A stretch of 39,291 nucleotides of DNA from Amycolatopsis circi. GTDB lineage: Bacteria; Actinomycetota; Actinomycetes; Mycobacteriales; Pseudonocardiaceae. Where the stretch lies: NCBI RefSeq assembly GCF_003385235.1, contig NZ_PQIA01000085.1:1-39291 (forward strand), in the 5' to 3' direction. Positions 30,890 through 39,102 of the stretch are shown in pieces. A program made the translations under genes and the position numbers. The first letter of the stretch is position 1; each line of letters opens with the position of its first letter. The notes below the pieces were generated by a model. That model saw nothing but the letters and a program-made list of their open reading frames with translations, was not told the origin of the DNA and did no database searches.

Positions 30890-31345
30890 TCACGTCACGG
30901 CCTCTTCCGCTGAACGGCCCGGCCGGGGGAAGGCCCGGGTCGCGAGAACCGCGCAGGCCGCCGCGAGCGGCAACTCGGCGAAGACCGCCATCAGCACCGC
31001 CACCTTGAAGTCCGAGCCCGGGGCAGCCGTCATGGTGTCGAACCAGGCGTCGACCAGCAGCAGGGCCGAGGTGGCGGCGGAGGTCAGGCAGGCCCGGCGG
31101 TCGCCGCACCGGAGGAGCAGGCCGGTGGAGAGCAGGCCGAGCGCCTCGAAGCTGTCCAGACCCGTCCACGTCCACGCCCAGTGCGCGGCCTGAGCGGTGG
31201 CCGGAAGCCCGGCGTGCAGGAAGACCACCCAGGGAATCATCGCCAGCCCGAGCACGGTGAGGACCGTGGCCGTCCGGCGAAGCAGCAGAGGAAACGTCGA
31301 AGCGGCCGCGGCTTTCGGGAGGATCCGCAGGACACCGCTCGCCAT
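30890..31345 (-). CDS. Small membrane protein of unknown function
   Basis: 151 aa with four hydrophobic segments: LRRTATVLTVLGLAMIPWVV, a GLDSFEALGLLSTGLLL stretch, AATSALLLVDAWF, and a C-terminal VAVLMAVFAELPLAAACAVL. The pattern is a compact four-helix membrane protein; I recognise no family with confidence. The ATG at 31345 begins MASGVLRILPKA with GGAGGG 11 nt upstream, a little far; longer in-frame forms up to 31426 are less likely. It converges on the response regulator, with a 133-bp gap. No functional prediction. Confidence 0.6.
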   Translation of the reverse strand: MASGVLRILPKAAAASTFPLLLRRTATVLTVLGLAMIPWVVFLHAGLPATAQAAHWAWTWTGLDSFEALGLLSTGLLLRCGDRRACLTSAATSALLLVDAWFDTMTAAPGSDFKVAVLMAVFAELPLAAACAVLATRAFPRPGRSAEEAVT

Positions 31346-31492
31346 GACACCTGACTCCCTCCGGTGCCCGCCCCTCGGGCACGGCATCAGCATGTCGTTC
31401 GCGGCAGATCCGAGGCAGTAACGCACCTATCCGACTTGATGGTGGTGCTGGGTACACCTTCCGCACCGGGGTGGCGCACTAGGCTCGGTCCA

Positions 31493-32224
31493 ATGACTTC
31501 CGCATGGACGAACGAAGCCGCGATCCGGCAGTGGAACACCGGCAGCACAAGGGAATCGATGGAAGCGACCGCCGAGAGCGGCGACTTTTCCAAGCGGCAT
31601 CTGGGCAACCCCGTCCTCCTCCGGCTTCTCGGCGACGTGCGGGGCCGGAGGGTGCTGGACGCGGGCTGCGGCAACGGATACTTCAGCCGGATACTCGCCG
31701 GGCGCGGAGCCGAGGTGACCGGGGTCGAACCGGCCGAGAGCCTGATTTCGTTCGCCCGGGAGAAGTCCGCGGAAGGCATTTCCTACCTGCAGGCGGATCT
31801 CGCCGAGCTTCCCGAACTGGAGCCGTTCGACGCTGTCGTGTGCAGCATGGTGCTGATGGCGATTCCCGATTGGAAGCCCGCGATGCGCGCCTGCGTCGAA
31901 GCGGTGCGGCCGGGCGGGTTGTTCGTGTTCGCCATCGTGCATCCGGCGTTCGAGGAACTGTTCGGCACCTGGCGGGAGCACGGCGAATACCGCCGGAAGG
32001 AGTACCTGGCGGAGTACGAGATCGTCGGGGGCGGTGCTTCCGACTTCCATCGGCCGATTTCCGCCTATCTCAACGAAGTGGCCGCGCTCGGCTGCCGGGT
32101 GCGCGAGGTCGTCGAGCCGGGACTGGATCCGGAGGTGGGGGCGGCGAGCGGCATCGAGGCTTACGTGCGCATGCCGAACTTCCTGATCGTCGCGGCGGAA
32201 ACCGGCTGCCCGTCAGGCCGATAA
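31493..32224 (+). CDS. Class I SAM-dependent methyltransferase
   Basis: 243 aa. The SAM-binding motif I VLDAGCGNGYFS (54-65) is clear, followed by VTGVEPAESLISFARE (motif II acidic end), YLQADLAELPELEPFDAVVCSMVL (motifs III/IV), and ACVEAVRPGGLFVFAIVHP. These place it with Methyltransf_11/25-type small-molecule methyltransferases. The substrate is not known. The ATG at 31493 has no ribosome site, but TAGGCT ends exactly 7 nt upstream, consistent with leaderless expression. The next gene on the same strand starts 50 bp after the stop with its own similar promoter. Confidence 0.85.
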   Translation: MTSAWTNEAAIRQWNTGSTRESMEATAESGDFSKRHLGNPVLLRLLGDVRGRRVLDAGCGNGYFSRILAGRGAEVTGVEPAESLISFAREKSAEGISYLQADLAELPELEPFDAVVCSMVLMAIPDWKPAMRACVEAVRPGGLFVFAIVHPAFEELFGTWREHGEYRRKEYLAEYEIVGGGASDFHRPISAYLNEVAALGCRVREVVEPGLDPEVGAASGIEAYVRMPNFLIVAAETGCPSGR

Positions 32225-32274
32225 CCGGTTCCCGAATGTCCCAGTCCCGGTCGCGGTTTGGATAGCGTGGTCGC

Positions 32275-33027
32275 ATGCTGGACTACGGCCTGGATTTGTC
32301 CGAGATCGCCCGCGAAGCCGCCTTGCCGGATCTGCTCGCGGAAGGCGACGACCTCGACGCGGTGGTGTCCACGGAACCGGACTGGTCGAGACCGACCCCG
32401 GCCGAGGGGTGGACGATCGGCCACCAGATCGCGCATCTCGCGGCGGCCGACGCGAACGTCCTCCTCGCCATCCGGACGCCGGAGAAGTTCGCCGCCGTGC
32501 TGGACGAAAACTCCGACGCCGTCGCGGCCAAGGGCGCCGCGCGGCCGCGCTCGGAGCTGCTGGACTACTGGCGCGCCGGACGGGCCGAAGTGGCCGCAGT
32601 ACTCGGCGAAATCCCGCTGGACCAGGCGTTTCCGTGGTACGGCTCGGAGTCCACCGCGAAGCTCGCGGTGCCGCTTCGGCTGATGGAAACCTGGGCGCAC
32701 GGGCAGGACATCTTCGACACCGTGGGCGTCGAACACCGCCCGACTGACCGGCTCAAGCACATCGCCGTGCTGGGCGTCGCCGGGCGCGGGCTTTCGTTCT
32801 ACGCCGCCCAGTTGCCGCTGCCGACCGAGCCGATCCGGGTCGAGCTGACCGGTCCCGACGGTGCTGTCTGGGGCTGGGGGCCGGACGACGCCGCACAGCG
32901 GATCCGGGGCAGCGCAAGGGATTTCTGCCTTCGGATCACCCAGCGGCGAGCACTGGACGACACCGGTCTGGCCGCGATCGGCGACGACGCGACAGCGTGG
33001 CTGGAGAACGCCCGGATCTTTCTCTAA
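32275..33027 (+). CDS. Maleylpyruvate-isomerase-family (DinB-like) metal-binding protein
   Basis: 250 aa protein of the mycothiol-dependent maleylpyruvate isomerase group (TIGR03084-like). The N-terminal four-helix DinB-like metal-binding domain shows WTIGHQIAHLAAADAN (His50, His54) and METWAHGQDIFD (His near 143). The C-terminal part, with ELTGPDGAVWGWGP and FCLRITQRR, resembles the SCP2/wHTH-like end of the family. Many members use mycothiol; for this one the reaction is unknown. TAGCGT ends 6 nt before the ATG (leaderless candidate). The 3' end overlaps the convergent membrane gene by 4 bp. Confidence 0.8.
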   Translation: MLDYGLDLSEIAREAALPDLLAEGDDLDAVVSTEPDWSRPTPAEGWTIGHQIAHLAAADANVLLAIRTPEKFAAVLDENSDAVAAKGAARPRSELLDYWRAGRAEVAAVLGEIPLDQAFPWYGSESTAKLAVPLRLMETWAHGQDIFDTVGVEHRPTDRLKHIAVLGVAGRGLSFYAAQLPLPTEPIRVELTGPDGAVWGWGPDDAAQRIRGSARDFCLRITQRRALDDTGLAAIGDDATAWLENARIFL

Positions 33028-33422
33028 CGACGCTCGGGCCGCAGCAACGCGACACCCAAAGTCATCGCGCTCGTCGACGCCACGTGGATCGCCAGCGCTT
33101 TCCGGTTCGGCGCCCACACCCCGGTCGTCGGACCGCCGGACCACATCGCCGCCACGAAACCGCCTGCGGCACAAGCCATTGCCCGCCACAGCGCGGGCGA
33201 GCGACCCCGTCCAGCCGCCAAACCGGTGCCCACCGCACCGAAAGCGCCCGCGGTGATCAGTGCTTCGCGCGCCATGTGGTACTGCACGTGACCTTCGCCG
33301 TGGCGGACCTCCGGTGCGCGGTAGCTCGGATCGGTGATGTGCGTGACCGTCTGCCACACCGACGGCGCGGCGGCGGCCAGGCCCGCGACAACGGCTGCCG
33401 CGCCCAAGGTTTCCCGCTTCAT
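33024..33422 (-). CDS. Small membrane protein of unknown function
   Basis: 132 aa. Hydrophobic stretches near 6-20 (LGAAAVVAGLAAAAP), 53-70 (EALITAGAFGAVGTGLAAG), 78-95 (ALWRAMACAAGGFVAAMW) and 108-125 (LAIHVASTSAMTLGVALL) indicate a three- or four-span membrane protein. A conserved-looking hydrophilic loop holds HITDPSYRAPEVRHGEGHVQ. I do not recognise the family. The ATG overlaps the MarR stop (ATGA) and has AAAGGA upstream, so it is the second gene of a MarR operon and may take part in the same stress or drug response. Confidence 0.7.
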   Translation of the reverse strand: MKRETLGAAAVVAGLAAAAPSVWQTVTHITDPSYRAPEVRHGEGHVQYHMAREALITAGAFGAVGTGLAAGRGRSPALWRAMACAAGGFVAAMWSGGPTTGVWAPNRKALAIHVASTSAMTLGVALLRPERR

Positions 33423-33931
33423 TGGTCGTCCTTTCCCTTGAGGTGGTGCGAAACCCGTCGCAGCGCGTCGTTCACCACGTCGATGGTTTCCGGTTCGAGA
33501 GCCTTCGTGATTTCGCGTTCGATCTCCGTCTTGAGCGCGAACGACGCGATCGCCTGCCGTTTGCCCTCCTCGGTGAGGGACACGAGCACCGAACGCCGGT
33601 CGTCCGGGTCTTTGTCGCGGCGGACCCAGCCGCGGGCTTCGAGCCGGGTGATCCGGTGCGTGACCGAACCCGAGGTCAGCTCGACCGCGGCCATCACCTG
33701 CCCGGGCGTCAGCCGGTGTCCGGGCGCGCGCTTGAGCGCGGCGAGCATTTCCAGCTCCCACAACTCGATCCCGTGCGCGGACAATTCCCGGCGCATCGCC
33801 AGTTCCAGCTGGTGCGCGACCCGCCGCAGCCGGTAGGACAGCGACTTCGCGCCCAGCACGCTCTCGTCGCCGCCTCCTCGCCGGACGGCGTCCACCAGGT
33901 CGTCGACCGCGTCCCGCGGCGTGGTGTTCAC
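33419..33931 (-). CDS. MarR-family transcriptional regulator
   Basis: 170 aa. The winged-helix core (about 38-125) contains LELAMRRELSAHGIELWELE, a recognition region TPGQVMAAVELTSGSVTHRI, and the MarR wing signature LEARGWVRRDKDPDDRRSVL with DxRS. The GTG at 33931 is chosen because AGAAAGG lies 9 nt before it; the ATG at 33955 and GTG at 33937 are alternatives. It is divergent from the FAD monooxygenase-exporter pair with two matching palindromes between, a classical arrangement in which a phenolic or drug ligand relieves repression of both operons. Confidence 0.88.
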   Translation of the reverse strand: MNTTPRDAVDDLVDAVRRGGGDESVLGAKSLSYRLRRVAHQLELAMRRELSAHGIELWELEMLAALKRAPGHRLTPGQVMAAVELTSGSVTHRITRLEARGWVRRDKDPDDRRSVLVSLTEEGKRQAIASFALKTEIEREITKALEPETIDVVNDALRRVSHHLKGKDDQ

Positions 33932-33947
33932 CGGCACGGACCTTTCT

Positions 33948-33986
33948 CTCGACATCAAGGCAGTGAGAGAATACCTTGACGTCAAG
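33948..33986. promoter_or_regulatory. Two MarR operator candidates
   Basis: CTTGACGTCAAG (33975-33986) is a perfect 12-bp palindrome. CTCGACATCAAG (33948-33959) matches it at 10 of 12 positions. Their starts are 27 bp apart, between the divergent MarR and monooxygenase genes, and the second lies at the MarR start region, which suits autoregulation. Confidence 0.7.
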
Positions 33987-34022
33987 ACAGTTCGCCAGTC
34001 GAGCATCGGCCAAGGGGGAACC

Positions 34023-35459
34023 ATGAACATCGAAGTCGCGGTCATCGGAGCCGGACCCGTCGGGATGGCGGCGGCCGCGTTCCTGCACCACGCCGGGGTC
34101 GCGGTCCGGGTATTCGAGGCGAATCCGGAACGCGCGGGGCAATCGAGGGCGACGACCATCCACCCGCGCACCCTCGAAGTTCTCGATTCGCTGCCGGACG
34201 AGCGGGGTTCGCTGGCCGCGCGCATGGTCGCGGCGGGAAATCCGGTGCCTGCCGCGCATTTCGCGACCCTGCCCAACCGGCTGGACTACACCGGACTCGA
34301 CACCTCGTTCCCGTTCGTCCTGATGCTCCCGCAGCCGGAAACCGAGCGGCTGCTGGCCGAACATCTCGCTGAACAGGGCGTCGCGATCGAGTACGGATGG
34401 AAACTGGCCAACCTCACGCAGGACGAGCAAGGCGTCGCCATCGTCTCCGAATCCGGCGACACCCAGCGCGTCGGGTACGTCGTCGGCGCGGACGGCGCGC
34501 ACAGCGCGACCCGGCACGCGCTCGGACTCGCCTTTCCCGGAAGTCCCGCGTCCACCATGGGTTTCCTCGCCGACGTCAAACTGGAACGACCGCCGGCGCA
34601 GTCGCACAACTGGGACTGCGAACGCGGCTCGTACAGCGTGTTTCCGCTGCCCGGCGGCATCCACCGCGTCTTCGGCCACGAACCCGGCGACACCGGCCTC
34701 ACGCCGGAGGAAGCCGCACGCCGCCAAGCACTGATACCCGACGAGACCGAACTGCTCGCGACGCTCAAGCGGCTCGCCGACGACGATTTCGGCATCACCG
34801 AGGTGGTCTGGGCCTCGCGGACCGGCGACACCACGCGCCACGTCGAGCAGTATCGCGCCGGCCGGGTGTTCCTCGCCGGAGACGCCGCGCACGTCCACCT
34901 TCCGGCGGGCGGCCAGGGTCTCAACGTCGGTGTGCAGGACGCGGCGAACCTCGCGTGGAAGCTCGCCGCGGAGGTGAAGGGCCGCGCGCCACAGCGGATC
35001 ATCGACGGCCCGCAGTCCTACGACGCCGAACGCCGCCCCATCGCGGTCCGGCTCGCGGCGAACACCCTCGCTCAGGCCGCACTCATGGTCACCTTCACTC
35101 CCGGCGGAAAAGCATTGCGGGACTTGATGTCCGACCTCATCGGCCGCGACGGCGACACCGCGGACGAACTGCGCGGCTGGCTGTCCGGACTGGACGTTTC
35201 CTACGCCGAAGACGGCAGCCTCGTCGGCCGTCGCGTACCCAACCTCCCGCTCGACGACGGCCGCACGCTCCACCGCGCACTGCGGCCGGACCGGTTGACT
35301 CTCGTGGCTTTCGGCAGCACTGTCGCGGAGGGCGAGAACGTCGTGCGCTCAACCCGGGACTGGCACGACTTGGCCGCCGTGCTCGTCCGGCCGGACGGTT
35401 ACTCCGCCGAAGTGTGGACAGCGGACGAAAAGATCACCGCCGACTGGATGGAGCGCTGA
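34023..35459 (+). CDS. FAD-dependent aromatic monooxygenase (PHBH / group A; Rox/TetX-like)
   Basis: 478 aa flavoprotein hydroxylase. The N-terminal FAD motif VIGAGPVGMAAAAFL (GxGxxG at 10-15), the NAD(P)H/FAD DG motif GADGAHSATRHALG near 155-168, and the GD motif GDAAHVHLPAGGQGLN near 286-301 are complete. A shortened C-terminal domain ends with AAVLVRPDGYSAEVW, seen in rifampicin-monooxygenase-like and polyketide hydroxylases. Proteins of this size include phenol hydroxylases, rifampicin monooxygenase and tailoring oxygenases, so substrate is uncertain. The ATG at 34023 follows AAGGGGGAA. The stop is immediately followed by the exporter ATG (TGAATG, no gap), so the two products act together, probably modifying and expelling an aromatic compound. 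Confidence 0.88.
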   Translation: MNIEVAVIGAGPVGMAAAAFLHHAGVAVRVFEANPERAGQSRATTIHPRTLEVLDSLPDERGSLAARMVAAGNPVPAAHFATLPNRLDYTGLDTSFPFVLMLPQPETERLLAEHLAEQGVAIEYGWKLANLTQDEQGVAIVSESGDTQRVGYVVGADGAHSATRHALGLAFPGSPASTMGFLADVKLERPPAQSHNWDCERGSYSVFPLPGGIHRVFGHEPGDTGLTPEEAARRQALIPDETELLATLKRLADDDFGITEVVWASRTGDTTRHVEQYRAGRVFLAGDAAHVHLPAGGQGLNVGVQDAANLAWKLAAEVKGRAPQRIIDGPQSYDAERRPIAVRLAANTLAQAALMVTFTPGGKALRDLMSDLIGRDGDTADELRGWLSGLDVSYAEDGSLVGRRVPNLPLDDGRTLHRALRPDRLTLVAFGSTVAEGENVVRSTRDWHDLAAVLVRPDGYSAEVWTADEKITADWMER

Positions 35460-36878
35460 ATGGGCGTCGACACCGCACGCGGACGCTTCGGCATTCTCGC
35501 GATTCTCTGCTCCAGCATCCTCGTCGTCGCGATGGACAACACCATCGTCAACGTCGCGCTCCCGGTCATCCGCACCGATCTCGGCGCGTCGATCAACGGT
35601 CTACAATGGACGATCGACTCCTACACGCTCGTGATCGCCTGCTTCCTGATGCTCGCCGGCGCCACCGGAGACCGGTTGGGACGCAAGCGAACCTTCCTCG
35701 CCGGGCTGGTCCTTTTCGGACTCGGCTCGCTGCTGTGCAGCCTGGCCCCGTCGATCGGCTGGCTGGTCGCAGCGCGGATCGTGCAGGCTCTCGGCGGCGC
35801 GATGCTGAACCCGGTCGCGATGTCGATCATCACGAACGTCTTCGCCGACCCGGGCGAGCGGGCGCGGGCGATCGGCGTCTGGGGGTCGATCGTCGGGATT
35901 TCGCTGGGCGTCGGCCCGGTGCTCGGCGGCGTGCTCACCGAAAGCATCGGCTGGCGGGCGATTTTCTGGGTCAACGTCCCCGTGGTCGTCGCGGCGCTCG
36001 CTTTGACCGCGCGCTACGTGCCGGAATCGCGTGCTCCGCGCCCGCGCCGGCCGGACCCGGTCGGACAGGTGCTGGTCGTGGTGCTGCTCGGTTCGGTGGT
36101 GACCGCCGCGATCGAGGGCCAGCGGCTCGGCTGGGGTTCGCCGGTGATCCTCAGCCTGGCCGGGCTCGGCGTGCTCGCCTTGACCGCGCTGATCCGCTGG
36201 GAGATCCGCCGCCGGGAACCGCTGGTCGAACTGCGGTTCTTCCGGAGCGCGCCGTTCTCGTCCGCCACGATCAGCGCGGTGTGCGGGCTCGCCGCGTTCG
36301 GCACGTTCCTGTTCCTGTCGCCGCTGTACCTGCAGGAAGTGCGCGGGCTGTCGGCGCTGCAATCCGGGTTGATGCTGCTGCCGACCGCCGTGGCGGTGAC
36401 GATCGCCGCGCCGCTGGCCGGCCGTCTCGTCGCCACTCGCGGTGCGCGGATTCCACTGCTGACCGCTGGTATCTCAATGACCGTCGTTGCCGTCGTGCTC
36501 ACCACCGCGTCGGCCACCACGCCGCTGTGGGTGCTCGCGATCGCGTACGGCGTGTTCGGGATGGGCTTCGGCCTGCTGAACCCGCCGATCACCAACGCGG
36601 CGGTGAGCGGCATGCCGCGCTCCCAAGCCGGGGTCGCCGCCGCGGTCGCGTCCACTTCGCGGCAAGTCGGGCAGACCCTCGGCGTCGCCGTCGCGGGCAC
36701 GATTCTCGCTGCCGCGGCGAGTCCGCTGGCCGGTTACGCGACGGCTTGGTGGGCGGTGGCGGGTGGGACCGCGCTCATCATCGTGCTCGCGATCCTCGCT
36801 ACTACCGCCCGGGCGCGAGCGGGGGCCGAACGGGTAGCCCGCCGGTTCGCCGACCAGCCGATCACCGAACCGGTCTAA
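35460..36878 (+). CDS. MFS drug exporter, DHA2 (14-TMS, EmrB/QacA) family
   Basis: 472 aa, about 14 transmembrane segments. Family motifs: MDNTIVNVALPVI near 20-32 (motif D1), GATGDRLGRKRTFL near 62-75 (motif A), and SIVGISLGVGPVLGGVLTE near 143-161 (motif C, antiporter signature). It would exchange a drug or metabolite for protons. Co-translation with the monooxygenase and control by the nearby MarR protein suggest it exports that enzyme's substrate or product. Its C-terminal coding sequence has been duplicated downstream as fragments, but this copy is complete. Confidence 0.9.
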   Translation: MGVDTARGRFGILAILCSSILVVAMDNTIVNVALPVIRTDLGASINGLQWTIDSYTLVIACFLMLAGATGDRLGRKRTFLAGLVLFGLGSLLCSLAPSIGWLVAARIVQALGGAMLNPVAMSIITNVFADPGERARAIGVWGSIVGISLGVGPVLGGVLTESIGWRAIFWVNVPVVVAALALTARYVPESRAPRPRRPDPVGQVLVVVLLGSVVTAAIEGQRLGWGSPVILSLAGLGVLALTALIRWEIRRREPLVELRFFRSAPFSSATISAVCGLAAFGTFLFLSPLYLQEVRGLSALQSGLMLLPTAVAVTIAAPLAGRLVATRGARIPLLTAGISMTVVAVVLTTASATTPLWVLAIAYGVFGMGFGLLNPPITNAAVSGMPRSQAGVAAAVASTSRQVGQTLGVAVAGTILAAAASPLAGYATAWWAVAGGTALIIVLAILATTARARAGAERVARRFADQPITEPV

Positions 36879-36890
36879 TCGCGGTGCTCA

Positions 36891-37141
36891 CCACGCAGCC
36901 ACAGCCAATCCGCTGGCCAGCTACGCCACGGCCTGGTGGGCGGGACGACGCTCATCGTGCTCGCGATCTACCGTGCTCACCGGATACGCCACGGCCTGGG
37001 GGCGGTCGCGAGCGGGACGACGCTCATCATCGCGCTCGCCGTCCTCGCCACCACCGCCCGGGCCCGAGCAGGCGCCGAACGGGTCGCCCGCCGATTCGCC
37101 GACCAGCCGATCACCGAACCGGTCTAATCGCGGTGAGGTGA
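36891..37141 (+). pseudogene. Degenerate repeated 3' ends of the MFS exporter gene
   Basis: Two partial copies follow the intact gene. Copy 2 (about 36904-36968) matches exporter DNA from SPLAGYATAWW to LIIVLAI, with an internal deletion. Copy 3 (about 36974-37135) covers YATAW through the stop; its last 36 codons (TTLIIALAVLATTARARAGA and on to ADQPITEPV) match the exporter C-terminus almost exactly, and both are followed by the same TCGCGGTG after TAA. GTGCTCACC marks both junctions. None of the fragments has a plausible start. Confidence 0.8.
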
Positions 37142-37254
37142 ATCGGGCAGAGCTGTGGTCCTTCCGTCGCCTATCTTGATCGATCGCCCCGCGCCGGTGC
37201 GGGCGTCACCAGAGTGGAAGATGCCCGCACCGTCGGAGGAAAGGCGCCATCCGC
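37142..37254. other. Upstream region of the second P450 gene
   Basis: 113 bp. It contains TATCTT and GATCGATC near 37171-37185 and the purine-rich GGAGGAAAGG that serves the P450 gene. No clear operator palindrome is seen. Confidence 0.35.
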
Positions 37255-38463
37255 ATGCCCACCCCGTCCGAGACCCCGGCACTTCCGACCGCCCGCGCCA
37301 CCGGGTGCCCGTTCGACCCGCCCGCCGAGTACGCCGCCTTGCGGGAGACCGCGCCGGTGTCGCGGATCCGCTGCCCGGCCGGGTTCGACACCTGGCTGGT
37401 CACCCGCTACGACGACGTCCGCGCGGTGCTCGCCGACCCGGCGCTCAGCTCGCGCGGAGCCTCGTCGGTGCACGTCAAGCCCGATTTGGACCCATACGCC
37501 GAGGTCGACCCCGGTTCGATCATCCAGCTCGACGGAGCGGAGCATTCCCGGCTGCGCAAAATGGTCGTCGCCGAGTTCACCGTCCGGCGGGTGGAGAAGC
37601 TCCGCGATTACGTCCGCGAGCAGGTCGAGAGGCATCTCGACGCGATGCTCGCCAAACCCGGCCGCGCCGATCTGGTGCTGGACTTCGCGCTGCCGATCCC
37701 GTCGCTGGCGATCTGCGAACTCCTCGGCGTCCCGTACGCCGACCGCGAGCTGTTCCAGCGCCAGAGCAGCCTGCTGGTCAGCACCGACCAGGACGCCGAA
37801 ACCACCAAGCAGGCGTACCACGAACTGGCCGGCTACCTGGGCAAACTGTTCTCCGGCAAGCAACAGGACCCGCAGGACGACCTGTTCAGCAAGCTCATCG
37901 TCCGGGCCGAGGCCTCCGGGGAGCGGCTCGACCTGGACGAGCTGATCATGCTCGGGCTCAGCCTCCTGGTCGCCGGGCACGAAACCACCGCCAACATGAT
38001 CGCGCTCAGCGCTCTTTTGCTGCTGGACCATCCGGAGCAGCGCGAGCAAGCCCTCACCGATCCGCAGCGGGCGGTCGAAGAACTGCTGCGGTATCTGTCG
38101 GTCGTGCAGTTCGGCGTGCTGCGATACGCGACCGAAGAGGTCAAGGTCGGCGACCAGACGGTCGCCGCGGGTGACTGGCTGATCGCCGCGCTGAACTCCG
38201 CCAACCGCGACGAGGACCGTTATCCGCACGCCGACCAGCTGGACTTCACCCGCGAATCGCCGCGCACGCACGTCGCCTTCGGGTTCGGCGCGCACCAGTG
38301 CGTCGGCCAGCAGCTCGCGCGGGTCGAAATGCAGGAGGCGCTGACCGCGTTGTTCCGCCGCGTGCCGGACCTGCGGCTGGCGGTGCCGAAGGAATCTTTG
38401 GCGTACAAGCACAACGCGCTCGTCTACGGCCCCGAGGAGCTGCCGGTCGCCTGGTCCGCGTAG
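37255..38463 (+). CDS. Cytochrome P450
   Basis: 402 aa soluble P450. The I-helix is VAGHETTANM near 240-249, the K-helix EELLRYL near 275, and the haem loop FGFGAHQCVGQQLARVE near 342-358 with the thiolate Cys. The N-terminus PTARATGCPFDPPAEYAALRE is typical of actinomycete CYP105-related or CYP107-type enzymes, many of which act in natural-product tailoring or xenobiotic metabolism. No ferredoxin gene adjoins, so it probably borrows one, possibly that at 27229. The ATG at 37255 is about 10 nt after AAAGG of GGAGGAAAGG. A TetR gene follows 72 bp downstream. Substrate unknown. Confidence 0.92.
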   Translation: MPTPSETPALPTARATGCPFDPPAEYAALRETAPVSRIRCPAGFDTWLVTRYDDVRAVLADPALSSRGASSVHVKPDLDPYAEVDPGSIIQLDGAEHSRLRKMVVAEFTVRRVEKLRDYVREQVERHLDAMLAKPGRADLVLDFALPIPSLAICELLGVPYADRELFQRQSSLLVSTDQDAETTKQAYHELAGYLGKLFSGKQQDPQDDLFSKLIVRAEASGERLDLDELIMLGLSLLVAGHETTANMIALSALLLLDHPEQREQALTDPQRAVEELLRYLSVVQFGVLRYATEEVKVGDQTVAAGDWLIAALNSANRDEDRYPHADQLDFTRESPRTHVAFGFGAHQCVGQQLARVEMQEALTALFRRVPDLRLAVPKESLAYKHNALVYGPEELPVAWSA

Positions 38464-38490
38464 TTCGTCCGGCTGATCCGCGGCCTGTCG

Positions 38491-38498
38491 GGTTAACC
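38491..38498. promoter_or_regulatory. Small palindrome before the TetR gene
   Basis: GGTTAACC is a perfect 8-bp palindrome in the 72-bp gap before the TetR gene, and TAACCT within it could be a -10 box. It may be an autoregulatory site, but it is short and could be chance. Confidence 0.25.
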
Positions 38499-38535
38499 TC
38501 GTCGCGCACACCAGCGCACCCCAGGGGGAAACCGG

Positions 38536-39102
38536 ATGGCCGCGGATCAGCCTTCGCGCAAACGCGACGCGACGGCGACGAAAGCCGCGCTGCTGGACGC
38601 CGCGGCCGAGCTGTTCGCCGACCGCGGCTTCGACCGCACCACGGTGCGCGACATCGCGAACCGCGCGGGCGTCAACCAGGCGCTGCTGTTCCGGTACTTC
38701 GGCAGCAAGGACGCGTTGTTCGAGCACGTGATGGCGCGCGGCGGCCTCGCCCAGGTCGAGACGACCCCGCCCGAACGGCTGTTCTCCGCGGCGCTGCGGA
38801 GCCTCCTCGAACGCGACGACTCGGCGTCCCGCTCCATCGAGACCTACCTGCGGTCATCCGGCACCGATCGCGCCGACGAGGCCCTCCGCGCGCAGCTCGA
38901 CGCCGAATACACCCGAGCGCTGTCCGGGCTCACCGACGCGCCGGACGCCGAATTGCGGGCCGACCTGGCGATGGCCTGGCTGCTCGGCATCGGCCTGGTC
39001 CGCTCGATCACTCGCAAGGAGCCGCTCGCCACCGCGCCCGCCGACGAGATCGAACGGCTTATCGGCCCGGCCGTGCGCACCCTGCTCGAACGCAGCAAGT
39101 AA
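38536..39102 (+). CDS. TetR-family transcriptional regulator
   Basis: 188 aa. A basic start (SRKRDATATKAALLDAAAEL) is followed by a canonical TetR helix-turn-helix (about 35-56: TTVRDIANRAGVNQALLFRY, then FGSKDALFEHVM) and a helical ligand-binding domain that includes LRADLAMAWLLGIGLVRS. AGGGGGAAA precedes the ATG. It lies 72 bp after the second P450 gene on the same strand and may regulate that gene, itself, or the remote palindrome at 28661. None of these is demonstrated by the sequence. Confidence 0.9.
   Translation: MAADQPSRKRDATATKAALLDAAAELFADRGFDRTTVRDIANRAGVNQALLFRYFGSKDALFEHVMARGGLAQVETTPPERLFSAALRSLLERDDSASRSIETYLRSSGTDRADEALRAQLDAEYTRALSGLTDAPDAELRADLAMAWLLGIGLVRSITRKEPLATAPADEIERLIGPAVRTLLERSK

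Noticed and set aside
33024..35273. 749-codon frame on the minus strand spanning monooxygenase and MarR region
   Set aside because: Only its C-terminal 132 codons, from the ATG at 33422, look like a real protein; the rest is antisense shadow.
34397..37141. 914-codon open frame on the plus strand
   Set aside because: It is a +1/+2 shadow of the monooxygenase and exporter genes, Arg/Pro-rich throughout. Only its last part coincides with the duplicated exporter 3' end.
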